The notes under the pieces were generated by a model. The model saw only the letters and a program-made list of their open reading frames with translations, was not told the origin of the DNA and made no database searches. A stretch of DNA of 43,886 nt. It comes from Nocardia sp. CNY236. Its GTDB lineage: Bacteria > Actinomycetota > Actinomycetes > Mycobacteriales > Mycobacteriaceae. Below, piece after piece: positions 17,352-26,103 of the stretch; the stretch's first letter is position 1; every line of letters starts with the position of its first letter. The stretch covers positions 1 to 43,886 of the forward strand of contig NZ_KI519394.1 in the NCBI RefSeq assembly GCF_000482385.1, given 5' to 3'. The translations under genes and the position numbers were made by a program.

Positions 17352-18227
17352 CTACGAGCTGGCGAAATGCCTCAGCTTGTCGGGGTTGGCGATCACGTGC
17401 AGGGCCACGACTGCACCGTCGGCCACATCGACCCCCATCACCACAAGTGGCGCGCCGTGCACCCGCGCGACCACGGCGGGCGCCGCGTTCACCTCCTCGA
17501 CGGTCAATCCCAACCCGGGGATCTGCCGGCGTAGCAAGCCCGTCAGGTATCGCGCCACATTGTGCGGGCCGAGCACTGGGCGTCGAGCCGCGGAGACCAA
17601 TCCGCCGCCATCGGCCGTCGCGGTCACATCAGCAGCGAGCATCCGCTCGAGCGACTCGACATCGCCCTCGCGTGCCGCTGCGAGAAACCGCTCGATCAGC
17701 TCACGAGCCTGTTCGGCCGGGATGCCGAAGCGAGCCCGCCCGGCGCGCACCCGCTGGCCCGCGCGCCGAAAGACCTGCTGTGAATTGGCTTCGGTCACAT
17801 CGAGTATCTCGGCGATCTCGCGATGCGCGTACCCGAATGCCTCGCGCAAAACGAAAACCGCACGTTCCAGCGGTGTCAGCCGCTCGAGCGCGGTCAGCAA
17901 CGCGAGGGAGACCAGTTCGCGTTCTTCGATCGTCTCCAGCGGTCCCAACTCACCACGCGCGGTCGCCACGGGTTCGGGCAGCCACGGCCCGGTGTAGCGC
18001 TCTCGCCGCGCTCGTGCCGAAACCAGCCACGTGCGGCACACGTTCACCACTGCGGTGGTCAACCACGCCTCTGCCGACCGGATCTGGGTACGGTCGACGC
18101 CGTCCCAGCGCAGATATGTCTCCTGGACCGCGTCTTCGGCCTCGCTCGCCGAGCCGAGCATCCGGTAGGCCAGCGCGAACAACCGGGGCCGACGCGCCTC
18201 GAACTCGCGCAGTCCATCCTGCTCCAT
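17352..18227 (-). CDS. sigJ: ECF41-family RNA polymerase sigma factor (SigJ-like)
   Basis: The start at 18227 has taggagg ahead. Region 2 (residues 10-70, AYRMLGSASEAEDAVQETYL) and region 4 (residues 105-165) form a sigma-70 core. Between them is the linker motif WLPEP at residues 82-86. The C-terminal 120 residues are a SnoaL-like domain with the DGGG motif and NPDKL near the end. These three motifs define the ECF41 group, whose SnoaL-like extension tunes activity in place of a dedicated anti-sigma factor. Neighbouring carboxymuconolactone decarboxylases, oxidoreductases or epimerases are typical, and the oxidoreductase follows here. Confidence 0.92.
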   Translation of the reverse strand: MEQDGLREFEARRPRLFALAYRMLGSASEAEDAVQETYLRWDGVDRTQIRSAEAWLTTAVVNVCRTWLVSARARRERYTGPWLPEPVATARGELGPLETIEERELVSLALLTALERLTPLERAVFVLREAFGYAHREIAEILDVTEANSQQVFRRAGQRVRAGRARFGIPAEQARELIERFLAAAREGDVESLERMLAADVTATADGGGLVSAARRPVLGPHNVARYLTGLLRRQIPGLGLTVEEVNAAPAVVARVHGAPLVVMGVDVADGAVVALHVIANPDKLRHFASS

Positions 18228-18347
18228 AGTCGCCTCCTACACGCCCGCCGAAATCGCCCCGACCGCGCTACGTCCGCGACCGCCGGTGGATACCGAGCGT
18301 GCCGCGATCAACCGTAACGTGGACGTCGTCGGACCCGAGTCGCCCGG

Positions 18348-19256
18348 CTAGAGCACGTCATCCGGCGGTGACGTCCCGTTCTGCCGTCGCTGGCCCGGTC
18401 GCCGCAACCGCAACCGGGCCGACGACCCACGAATCGCCGGCCGCCGAGCCGCTTCCAGGCGCCGGTCCGCGCGACGCTGGGCACGGCGCTCGGCAGGCTT
18501 GTGCTGCCAGGTCTCCGGACGGGCCGCCACCCAACGCTGGGAATACCAAGCGAACGGAATATGCCCGAGGTACAGCGCAACCAGCACCAACAGCAGCATG
18601 ATCGGATAGGTGACCAGTGCGGCCGCCGCGAGTGCGACCAGCACCAGCAGCCCGGCCGCCGCCTGCGGCGCCACCGACACCGACTTCATCGCCAAGGTGG
18701 GAATCGTGCTCACGCACAGCGCGGCCACGAACACCGTCCATGTGACCACTCCGTAGAAGGTGACCCACCAGCCGTCCCCGAATTGCACGAACAACGCCAC
18801 CGGCACCATTGCGATGAGCGCACCGGCCGGTGCGGGAACGCCGACGAAGAACTCTCGCGCCCAGTCCGGTCGGGTGTCGTCGTCGACCAGGGTGTTGAAC
18901 CGGGCAAGCCGCAGCACGATGCTGACCGCGAACAGCAGCGCGACGATCCACCCCACACTGTTGCTGTCGAGCAGGCTCACATACAGAACCAAGGCGGGCG
19001 CCACGCCGAAGGAGATCGCATCCGCCAGCGAATCCAACTCCGCGCCGATCCTCGTGGTGGCGGCCAACATCCGGGCCAGTCTCCCATCGAGGGTGTCCAA
19101 GACGGCCGCAGCACCGATCATCGCCAGCGCGATATCGAACTTGCCGTCCAAACCGAACTTCACCGCCGACAACCCCGCGCACAGCGCCAGAATCGTGACG
19201 ATGCTCGGCAACAGCCGGATGGTCCGCCGCCGCTGAGTGGGCATCGCCGCGTCCAT
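18348..19256 (-). CDS. pssA: CDP-diacylglycerol-serine O-phosphatidyltransferase
   Basis: The protein carries the CDP-alcohol phosphotransferase motif DG-xx-AR-x8-G-xxx-D-xxx-D as LDGRLARMLAATTRIGAELD at residues 56-75, with the last Asp at 79. About seven membrane segments follow, then a basic C-terminal tail of roughly 60 residues. It joins serine to CDP-diacylglycerol to make phosphatidylserine in the inner membrane. Its start codon overlaps the psd stop (TAATG), so the two steps of phosphatidylethanolamine synthesis are coupled. The order psd-pssA is as in mycobacteria. Confidence 0.94.
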   Translation of the reverse strand: MDAAMPTQRRRTIRLLPSIVTILALCAGLSAVKFGLDGKFDIALAMIGAAAVLDTLDGRLARMLAATTRIGAELDSLADAISFGVAPALVLYVSLLDSNSVGWIVALLFAVSIVLRLARFNTLVDDDTRPDWAREFFVGVPAPAGALIAMVPVALFVQFGDGWWVTFYGVVTWTVFVAALCVSTIPTLAMKSVSVAPQAAAGLLVLVALAAAALVTYPIMLLLVLVALYLGHIPFAWYSQRWVAARPETWQHKPAERRAQRRADRRLEAARRPAIRGSSARLRLRRPGQRRQNGTSPPDDVL

Positions 19257-19984
19257 TACGCGTCAGCGGTGGAGCCGAACGCGGCGAGTACGGTCTCGCC
19301 GCCGATCGTGCGCTGGCCGGGCAGCGCCAGCGGTTCGGTGCCCGGCGGGAAATAGGTGTCGACCCGGGAGCCGAAGCGGATCAGTCCATAGGTGTCGCCG
19401 ATCGTGAGCACGTCGCCGACCTGCGCGTCACAGACGATCCGCCGGGCCAGCAAGCCGGCGATCTGCACCACCACGATCTGCTGTCCATCCGGGGTCTGCA
19501 GCACCATGCTGGTGCGCTCGTTCACGGTCGAGGCCTCGGGCAGATCGGCCGAGCGGAATTGCCCCGGCTGATGCAGCACCGCGCGCACGGTGCCGGAGAC
19601 CGGAGTGCGCTGCACATGCACGTCCAGCACGGACAGGAAGATGCTGATCCGCGGCAGCGGTCGATCGCCGAGCCCCAACTCGGCGGGCGGGATGGCGGTA
19701 TCGACCAACGCGATCTCCCCGTCGGCAGGGGCGACCACGACGCCCGGCCGGTTCGGCGGCACGCGATTCGGGTGGCGGAAGAACAGTGCGCAGACCGCCG
19801 CGATCAGCAGCCCCGCGCGACGCACCCACCGACGCTTCGAACCGACGAGCGCGATCGCGAGCGGCGCGGCGACGAAGGGGAGCCCAGCGGGATGCAGCGG
19901 TGGGACCGTGTGGCGGACCAGGTCCGCGACGTGGGCGACCCTGGTCCGTTCAGGCGTGCCGGGCGGGGTGGGACGGCGGGCCAC
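19256..19984 (-). CDS. psd: Phosphatidylserine decarboxylase
   Basis: The GTG at 19984 with aaagaggag ahead gives VARRPTPPG, like the M. tuberculosis enzyme, and was preferred to a longer frame. The pro-enzyme has 242 residues. Self-cleavage is expected at Gly205-Ser206 in LIRFGSRVDTY, turning the Ser into the pyruvoyl cofactor; other family signatures are APADG, VHVQRTPVSG and QIAGLLARRIV. It decarboxylates phosphatidylserine to phosphatidylethanolamine at the inner membrane. One hydrophobic segment lies near residues 38-68. It is the first gene of the psd-pssA operon. Confidence 0.95.
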   Translation of the reverse strand: MARRPTPPGTPERTRVAHVADLVRHTVPPLHPAGLPFVAAPLAIALVGSKRRWVRRAGLLIAAVCALFFRHPNRVPPNRPGVVVAPADGEIALVDTAIPPAELGLGDRPLPRISIFLSVLDVHVQRTPVSGTVRAVLHQPGQFRSADLPEASTVNERTSMVLQTPDGQQIVVVQIAGLLARRIVCDAQVGDVLTIGDTYGLIRFGSRVDTYFPPGTEPLALPGQRTIGGETVLAAFGSTADA

Positions 19985-20085
19985 AGGCTCCTCTTTCGTG
20001 CTCGATGCAGACGGTCGCGCCCCCTCAACGATTGAACCGGCGCTAGCGCTCACACCTTACGGGAAAGTGGCCCGAGGCAGGGGGG

Positions 20086-20358
20086 TCAACTTCGGACACC
20101 GCGTCCGGTGACCAACCTGACCACATACAGCAGGACGACCGCACCACCCAAGCAGGTGAAGAAGCTGAACCACAGGCCACCGCCGGCGACATCGACACCG
20201 AGCAGCTTCAACAGGAAGCCGCCGAGCAGTCCGCCGCAGATCCCGACGACGACATTGAGCAAGATGCCCTGCTGAGCGTCCGTCTTCATGATTTTGCTTG
20301 CGATCCATCCGGCAAGACCGCCGATGATGATCCATCCGATTATCCCGAGACCGAGCAT
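20086..20358 (-). CDS. GlsB/YeaQ/YmgE family stress-response membrane protein
   Basis: The 90-residue protein starts MLGLGIIGWIIIGGLAGW at 20358 after gagga. It has three glycine-rich membrane segments with the family signature of the transglycosylase-associated (GlsB/YeaQ) proteins: GGLAGWIASKIM and GICGGLLGGFLLKLL. Members are small inner-membrane proteins induced by general stress and of unknown mechanism. It lies upstream of psd on the same strand, about 100 bp away. A much longer frame running through it from the right is antisense to fabH and was rejected. Confidence 0.9.
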   Translation of the reverse strand: MLGLGIIGWIIIGGLAGWIASKIMKTDAQQGILLNVVVGICGGLLGGFLLKLLGVDVAGGGLWFSFFTCLGGAVVLLYVVRLVTGRGVRS

Positions 20359-20496
20359 GGGTGTCCTCGCATCACTGATCGGGCCACGCCGCGGGCTGCA
20401 CTGGTCGAGGTACGCCGCGGGCAGCGGCGGTGTACTTCGAGGAATACCCAGCGATAGTCGAAATACGCGGGTCGGATCGGCTACTCTCAAGTTAAT

Positions 20497-20511
20497 ATGA
20501 GGGTGCCTCAT
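20497..20511. promoter_or_regulatory. Palindrome upstream of fabH
   Basis: atgagg-gtg-cctcat is a perfect 6-bp inverted repeat in the space between the divergent glsB-like and fabH genes. It overlaps a possible TAATAT -10 hexamer at 20493-20498. It could be an operator; this is weak. Confidence 0.3.
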
Positions 20512-20622
20512 GTACGTGGGCGCGTAAACATCGAGACCGGCACCCACGAATATGAATGGATGAAGGGTTCGGTGCTTCGGGAAAGACCCGGCGGCTGCGC
20601 CGCAGGTACATAGGAGACACAG

Positions 20623-21651
20623 ATGGCTGCTCGTATCGCCCAGACTGTCGGGGCAGAGCACACGGCAATTCTCGGGCTCGGCGTGTACCGCCCCACCCGA
20701 GTGGTCACCAACGACGAGGTCGCAGGTCCGATCAACTCGAGCGACGAGTGGATTCGGACCAGGTCCGGCATCAAGACCCGGCGGTTCGCCGACGAATCGG
20801 AAACCATCCAGAGCATGAGTGTCGCGGCTGCTCGCGGCGCACTGGAGTCCTCGGCCGTTGCGGTCGACCAAGTCGATTGCGTGATCGTCGCGACATCGAC
20901 GCACTTGTTGCTCACCCCCGCCGCGGCTCCACGCATCGCTACCGACCTCGGCATGAACGGTGCCGCGGCCTTCGATGTGTCGGCGGGCTGCGCGGGCTTC
21001 TGCCATGCGCTCGCACTGGCTTCGGATGCGGTTCGGACCGGTACCGCCGGGCACGTCCTGGTGATCGGGGTGGAGAAACTCACCAACACCGTCGACCCGA
21101 CCGATCGCTCGACGGCATTCCTGTTCGCCGACGGCGCGGGGGCCGTGATCGTCGGCCCCTCGTCCGAACCCGGTATCGGTCCCACCGTATGGGGCTCGGA
21201 CGGCACCCAGCACCACGCCATCCGGCAGAACAAGGACTGGATGGAGTTCTTCGCCGAGATAGACGAGAAGGGACTGGACGCGGTTCGGCCCTATATGGCC
21301 ATGGAGGGCACCGCGGTGTTCCGTTGGGCGGCGCATTCTTTGGAGAAAGTGTGTCGCGATGCGATCGACCGCGCTGGTCTGGAGCCGGAGGACCTGGATG
21401 CATTGGTCCCCCACCAAGCCAATGGTCGCATCATCGAGATCATGGCCCGGGTATTGAAATTGCCCGAACACTGCGCACTGGCCACCGATATCGAACATAC
21501 GGGCAATACCTCGGCCGCGTCGATTCCGCTGGCCATGGAATCGTTACTGCGTGAAGGAAAATCGCGGCCCGGCGACACAGCGCTGCTGATCGCCTTCGGC
21601 GCGGGTCTGTCCTACGCGGCCCAGGTCGTGCATCTGCCCAACTGGCGGTAG
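20623..21651 (+). CDS. fabH: 3-oxoacyl-ACP synthase III (FabH/KAS III)
   Basis: ATG at 20623 follows taggag at 7 bases. The 342-residue protein has the KAS III triad: Cys123 in VSAGCAGF, His264 in PHQANGRI and Asn295 in HTGNTSAAS. It carries out the first condensation of an acyl-CoA starter with malonyl-ACP in fatty-acid synthesis. In mycolic-acid bacteria this step links FAS-I products to FAS-II. No other fab gene is adjacent, so an alternative role in starter condensation for a polyketide or special lipid cannot be excluded. It converges with the SRPBCC gene, 22 bp away. Confidence 0.9.
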   Translation: MAARIAQTVGAEHTAILGLGVYRPTRVVTNDEVAGPINSSDEWIRTRSGIKTRRFADESETIQSMSVAAARGALESSAVAVDQVDCVIVATSTHLLLTPAAAPRIATDLGMNGAAAFDVSAGCAGFCHALALASDAVRTGTAGHVLVIGVEKLTNTVDPTDRSTAFLFADGAGAVIVGPSSEPGIGPTVWGSDGTQHHAIRQNKDWMEFFAEIDEKGLDAVRPYMAMEGTAVFRWAAHSLEKVCRDAIDRAGLEPEDLDALVPHQANGRIIEIMARVLKLPEHCALATDIEHTGNTSAASIPLAMESLLREGKSRPGDTALLIAFGAGLSYAAQVVHLPNWR

Positions 21652-21673
21652 CGGCTCACAGCGGACGCCAGGA

Positions 21674-22198
21674 TCAGGCAGCGGCCTCGACAGCCTGTTT
21701 GATCTTCTCGAGAGTGCGGTTCATACCGCGAGTCAGCGTGTCCTCCATGGAGGGTTCACTGCCGAACACGACCGGGGCCGTCGTGCGCGAAAACCACGAG
21801 ATGCCGTTGGGCGTGTCTCGCCGTTCGATCAGCCGGGTACCGGTCTCGGTCGGCTCGAGGGTGTAGCTCCACACGGCGCGGTTCTCGTTGATCCGAAAAG
21901 CGAACGCACGGTTCGGCTCGTACCGCACGACGCGCGCGGTCGTCGGCCAGAACATTCTGCCATCGCGATTCAGATTGAGTGTCCAGGTACCTGCTTTGAG
22001 CGAACCGATCTGGACCATCCGCACGCATTGCGGACTGAATTCCGGCATCCGCTTCAGGTCGGAGACGACCGCCCACACCTGCTCGGGCGGCGCGGAAATG
22101 TCGATGGCGGCTTCGAGATTGTTCGGCAACACTGCCTCCGTGACCCAGGCGACGGACCGACGATCATCCGCCCGAACGCGATTCGATGACTCGGTCAC
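21674..22198 (-). CDS. SRPBCC family protein (polyketide cyclase/dehydrase-like)
   Basis: The 174-residue protein has the START-like SRPBCC fold. It begins with the first strand and helix AAIDISAPPEQVWAVVSDLKRMPEFSPQC, passes through VVRYEPNRAFAFRI and YTLEPTETGTRLIERR, and ends in a long C-terminal helix (TRGMNRTLEKIKQAVE). The family binds hydrophobic ligands; the function here is unknown. The first 20 residues are polar and the start could be internal. It is convergent with fabH. Confidence 0.85.
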   Translation of the reverse strand: MTESSNRVRADDRRSVAWVTEAVLPNNLEAAIDISAPPEQVWAVVSDLKRMPEFSPQCVRMVQIGSLKAGTWTLNLNRDGRMFWPTTARVVRYEPNRAFAFRINENRAVWSYTLEPTETGTRLIERRDTPNGISWFSRTTAPVVFGSEPSMEDTLTRGMNRTLEKIKQAVEAAA

Positions 22199-22337
22199 AT
22201 TCTAGCCGGGGAGACGGTTTCGTCACGTTTTCAGCGCTTGTCCGCAGGCCGATGTAATGGGCGGCGCACAATGACAGATAGATGAAGCATCAGATACTGC
22301 CTCCACTCTTTCGGTATCCCACACGAGGTGACCGGCC

Positions 22338-22535
22338 GTGAAATTGCTCTCCCTGCTGCATCGTCGACCTGCGAAGCAGGTTCCGCTCCTGCCCGCCATC
22401 GACCCGGACACCGGGCGACGTGCCCGCCGCAGGCCGACAGCTCCGCACGGGTCTCACTCGGCCGGCGCCGAAGAACTCTTGGAGCGACTACTCACCCCCA
22501 CCGAACTCGATCTCGTCCTACACCATCGGATCTGA
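22338..22535 (+). CDS. Possible small basic protein
   Basis: GTG at 22338 has gaggtg 9 bases ahead. The 65 residues begin MKLLSLLHRRPAKQVP, pass through an Arg-rich stretch (DTGRRARRRPTAPH) and end with an amphipathic helix (EELLERLLTPTELDLVL). There is no known family. The rest of 22199-22675 shows no other gene. The ribosome site is the only real support. Confidence 0.4.
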   Translation: MKLLSLLHRRPAKQVPLLPAIDPDTGRRARRRPTAPHGSHSAGAEELLERLLTPTELDLVLHHRI

Positions 22536-22675
22536 ACTCGTCGCCGGGCGTGGACGACGGCCGGAGCCGGCCGCATGCCGACGAACAGCGCTGACGTCGC
22601 CGCCATGCGACCGGATTCGACCGACGACCGGTCCGGTGCCCGTCCTTCGGAGCACGATCGGAATTCGGTTCCCGA

Positions 22676-23293
22676 TCAGGGCAGCACTTGAGGCACGACC
22701 TCTGGCATGAGCGTGCCGACGATGGCACCGATGACCGCGCCGCCGATCGCACCCTGAATGGCGCCCATGACAGCGAACGGCACAGCACCGATGACGAGCA
22801 ACGGCAGCCCAGCAATCGCGCCGCTCAACGCACCGACCGCCGCGCCGATCCCGGCGCCCGCCGCGGCGCCGTTGGCAACCGGGTCGGAATTCACCGCATT
22901 CGGATTCGTTGCAATGTCAGCCGGGGCACTGGCAGCAATCCGTGCGGCCTGCTGAGACGGCACATGCGGCGCCGCAACGGCCGACCCCGAAGCCTCCGCC
23001 AGCACCGGCGCCAACGACACCGCCGACACCGGCGCCAACGACACTGCCGACACCGGCGCCGAAGCCACCGCCGACACGGCAACCGCTGGCTCCAACACCG
23101 TAAGGGCGGCCTCCGGCGTCGCGTCGACGAAGGGCACCTCGAAGGACGCGGGTAGGCTCGTCGTTCCGGGCGAACCGGAGGCCACCGATACCTGCGCCTC
23201 GGCGGCCAATGGCTGGGCCTGCGCCGTGCTCGCTGCAATACCGGCAGCGGCAACGGGCAACAGAACGACGATGCTCAACTTCCGCAACTTCAC
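22676..23293 (-). CDS. Secreted alanine-rich protein with glycine-zipper C-terminus
   Basis: The GTG start at 23293 follows gagggg. A classical signal peptide covers residues 1-27 (KLRKLSIVVLLPVAAAGIAA, ending AQAQ). The middle is Ala/Ser/Val-rich with a short internal repeat, SAVSLAPV twice in a row. The last 65 residues are two hydrophobic glycine-zipper segments (GAAAGAGIGAAVGALSGAIA and AIQGAIGGAVIGAIVGTL). Such zippers insert into or span membranes. This suggests an exported protein that associates with the cell envelope or forms oligomers. I do not recognise a named family. Confidence 0.75.
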   Translation of the reverse strand: MKLRKLSIVVLLPVAAAGIAASTAQAQPLAAEAQVSVASGSPGTTSLPASFEVPFVDATPEAALTVLEPAVAVSAVASAPVSAVSLAPVSAVSLAPVLAEASGSAVAAPHVPSQQAARIAASAPADIATNPNAVNSDPVANGAAAGAGIGAAVGALSGAIAGLPLLVIGAVPFAVMGAIQGAIGGAVIGAIVGTLMPEVVPQVLP

Positions 23294-23731
23294 GTCAGAA
23301 TCCCCTCGGAGAATGGGCCGGCCATTCGGAACCGGCCGTTCGGAGCCTGGTCGATACGTGCAAGCGACTAGCGCGCACGACTTCGGGGATCCGAATCCAC
23401 AGTCCACACTCTCGTGGCGACCGAGTAGTACATGCCGAACCGCAGGACCGGACACCCTCGTGCGCGGGAACCACTGCGGGATCGAGCGAATACCCCACAT
23501 CACAGACGATGCCGTCTGCGCGGCAGAACGTCTCGCCGACGGAGCATCATCGACCGTGGCCTGATGCCGGTCTTGCCTCGAACCGCGCGGACACCCTGAT
23601 TCCGGGGAAAGACTAGCAAGACGATATCCGTCCGTCGGCGAGGCGCGCCCGAATCGATATACAACCGCTGCCAGGGTTGGGCCGAAACGTGCGCGCGTGA
23701 CCTCCGGTGTGCCACGCGGCAGAATGACACC
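23294..23731. other. Divergent intergenic region, no gene seen
   Basis: The 438 bp separate the secreted protein from the AAA ATPase and should hold both promoters. Frames here are short, lack ribosome sites and resemble no protein. Confidence 0.6.
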
Positions 23732-26029
23732 GTGGCAGAACTGGAGCTCACCGCCAGACTGAACCCTTCCGCCGCGGATGCCCGGCGTGGCGTGGTGCGG
23801 CTACACCCGGAGGCCCTGACCGCGCTCGGGCTACGCGAATGGGATGCGATCACGCTGGTGGGCTCACGACGCACGGCAGCAGTGATCGGTTTCGCGGGCC
23901 GTGGAACGCCGGCCGGAACCGCACTGCTCGACGATGTGACGCTGTCCAACGCCGGGCTCCGTGACAGTGCGCCCGTGGTGGTCGGTCCCGCAACGGTTTA
24001 CGGTGCGAAACAGATCTCGGTGAGTGGATCGGTCCATGCCACCCGCACGATCCCGGCCGCGACCTTGCGACAGGCATTGCTCGGCAAGGTGGTGACGGTG
24101 GGTGACGCCGTCTCGTTGCTGCCACGCGACCTCGGCCCGGACATCGATGCCACCGCGGCGACCCAAGCGCTGTCGCGGACTTTCGGTATCGCGTGGACCA
24201 CGGAACTGCTCACCGTTACCGCTACCGACCCTCCGGGATCGGTGAGCGTGCAACCGAACACCGCAGTGGTGTGGGGCGCGGGTGCGGTCGCAGCGCGAGA
24301 CGCTGCCGACCGTGCGGCGGCCGGGACACCGATCCCGGTGGGCGAGGCATCGCGCGGAGCCACCGAGGCCGCCGCATTCGGCACAGCGGCGCGCACCAAT
24401 GCCGCCGCAGCCGGCCGCCGAGCGGCGATCAGGGACGCCGCCCCGCGAATTTCGGTCGAGGATCTTGCTGGGGTCCGCAGCCAGGCCGCGAAACTCACCG
24501 AATGGCTCGCTCTCGCCCTGGACGAACCCGAGTTGTTGCGCACACTCGGCGCCCGGCCGCATCTCGGTGTACTGATCACCGGACCCGCCGGCGTCGGCAA
24601 GGCGACCTTGGCCCGAGCGGCCATCTCGCCACGGCGAGTGGTGGAACTGGACGGTCCGACCATCGGCGCCGCCGACAGCGGTGCACGACTGCGTGAGGTT
24701 GCCCAGGCAGTGGCCGATATCGGCTCCGGCCAGGGAGGCGTGCTGCTCGTCACCGACATCGACGCCCTGCTGCCCGCGACGGCCGAACCGGTCGCCACGC
24801 TGATCCTCGACCAGTTGCGCGCCGCGATCGCCGAACCCTGTGTGGCGCTTCTCGCCACGACCGCCCATCCCGCCGAGATCGACCAGCGACTACGAGCGCC
24901 CGACCTGTGCGACCGCGAACTCGCACTATCGCTGCCCTCGGCGGCCGTCCGGAGAGCACTTCTCGAGCAACTGCTGCGTCGGGTACCGACCGACATGCTG
25001 AAACTCGACGAGATCGCCTCGCGTACACCGGGATTCGTGGTATCCGATCTGGCAGCGTTGTGCCGGGAGGCCGCGTTGCGAGCGGCATCACGAGCCAGGG
25101 AGCAGGGTGAGCCATTGCTCACCCAACCGGATCTGCTCGGGGCACTGGAGGTGATTCGCCCGCTGTCGCGATCGGGTATGGAGGAACTCGCCGTCGGTAG
25201 TCTGAGTCTCGACGATGTCGGTGACATGGCCGCGACGAAGCAAGCGTTGACCGAGGCGGTGCTGTGGCCGTTGCGCCACCCCGATTCGTTCGCCCGCCTG
25301 GGCATCGACCCACCGCGCGGCGTGCTGCTCTACGGCCCCCCGGGCTGCGGCAAGACTTTCCTGGTGCGCGCGCTCGCCGGCAGCGGCCAACTCAGCGTGC
25401 ACGCGGTCAAGGGCGCCGAGCTATTGGATCGGTGGGTGGGCTCCTCGGAACGCGCGGTACGAGAACTGTTCCAGCGGGCACGTGATTCCGCCCCGTCGCT
25501 GATCTTCTTGGACGAAGTGGACGCATTGGCGGCTCGCCGCGGCCAGAGCGGCGACAGCGGCGTCGGTGATCGGGTGGTCGCGGCGTTGCTCACCGAACTC
25601 GACGGGGTGCAACCGCTGCGCGACGTCGTGGTCCTCGGCGCGACCAATCGACCGGAACTGATCGATCCGGCGCTGCTGCGGCCCGGCAGGCTGGAACGAT
25701 TGGTCTTCGTGCCGCCGCCGGATGCCAGCGCCCGACGGGAGATCTTGCGCGCCGCGGGGCGGACGGTACCGCTGGCCGACGACGTCGATCTCGACGCGCT
25801 CGCACACGAACTGGACGGATTCTCCGCCGCCGACTGCGCCGCATTGTTGCGCGAGGCGGCGCTGGCCGCCATGCGCCGAGATGTGAATGCCGCCGAAATC
25901 ACCGCCGCCGATGTTCGAGCGGGCACGGCAGTCGTGCACCCGTCGCTCGATCCGCTGCAGATCGAGGCGCTGCGCCGGTACGCGCACAATCGCGGGCACA
26001 CGGCCGGTACCGACAGTCACTACCTGTGA
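23732..26029 (+). CDS. Two-domain AAA ATPase (Cdc48/VAT-like)
   Basis: GTG at 23732. The 765-residue protein has an N-terminal double-psi/Cdc48-N-like region (residues 1-180), an Ala-rich linker, and two AAA modules. D1 has GPAGVGKA at 284-291 and a Walker B where the usual Glu is Ile (TDID, D342-I343). D2 has GPPGCGKT at 535-542, LDEVDAL with D594-E595, and the second-region signature ATNRPELIDPALLRPGR. Only D2 looks fully competent for hydrolysis. Members form hexamers that unfold or extract proteins. The M. tuberculosis counterpart is Rv0435c, as I recall. Its stop overlaps a 19-bp palindrome. Confidence 0.9.
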   Translation: MAELELTARLNPSAADARRGVVRLHPEALTALGLREWDAITLVGSRRTAAVIGFAGRGTPAGTALLDDVTLSNAGLRDSAPVVVGPATVYGAKQISVSGSVHATRTIPAATLRQALLGKVVTVGDAVSLLPRDLGPDIDATAATQALSRTFGIAWTTELLTVTATDPPGSVSVQPNTAVVWGAGAVAARDAADRAAAGTPIPVGEASRGATEAAAFGTAARTNAAAAGRRAAIRDAAPRISVEDLAGVRSQAAKLTEWLALALDEPELLRTLGARPHLGVLITGPAGVGKATLARAAISPRRVVELDGPTIGAADSGARLREVAQAVADIGSGQGGVLLVTDIDALLPATAEPVATLILDQLRAAIAEPCVALLATTAHPAEIDQRLRAPDLCDRELALSLPSAAVRRALLEQLLRRVPTDMLKLDEIASRTPGFVVSDLAALCREAALRAASRAREQGEPLLTQPDLLGALEVIRPLSRSGMEELAVGSLSLDDVGDMAATKQALTEAVLWPLRHPDSFARLGIDPPRGVLLYGPPGCGKTFLVRALAGSGQLSVHAVKGAELLDRWVGSSERAVRELFQRARDSAPSLIFLDEVDALAARRGQSGDSGVGDRVVAALLTELDGVQPLRDVVVLGATNRPELIDPALLRPGRLERLVFVPPPDASARREILRAAGRTVPLADDVDLDALAHELDGFSAADCAALLREAALAAMRRDVNAAEITAADVRAGTAVVHPSLDPLQIEALRRYAHNRGHTAGTDSHYL

Positions 26030-26046
26030 ATTCTCGCTGAGAATTC
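26028..26046. terminator. 19-bp palindrome at the end of the AAA ATPase gene
   Basis: gaattctcgctgagaattc is a perfect 8-bp inverted repeat with a 3-base centre, overlapping the stop codon. It could act as a short terminator or as an operator for the gene that starts at 26104. Confidence 0.4.
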
Positions 26047-26103
26047 ACAGCGAATCAGGGGCAAACGCTGCACCGGGCATAGCCGTGAGTATGTTCGACA
26101 ATC

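Noticed and set aside
19985..20053. Upstream ATG of psd at 20053
   Set aside because: The extra 23 residues match no family sequence, and the GTG at 19984 has an excellent ribosome site.
20556..21554. A 332-codon open frame overlapping fabH in another frame
   Set aside because: It is Arg/His-rich with no homology, and fabH with all catalytic residues occupies the same DNA.
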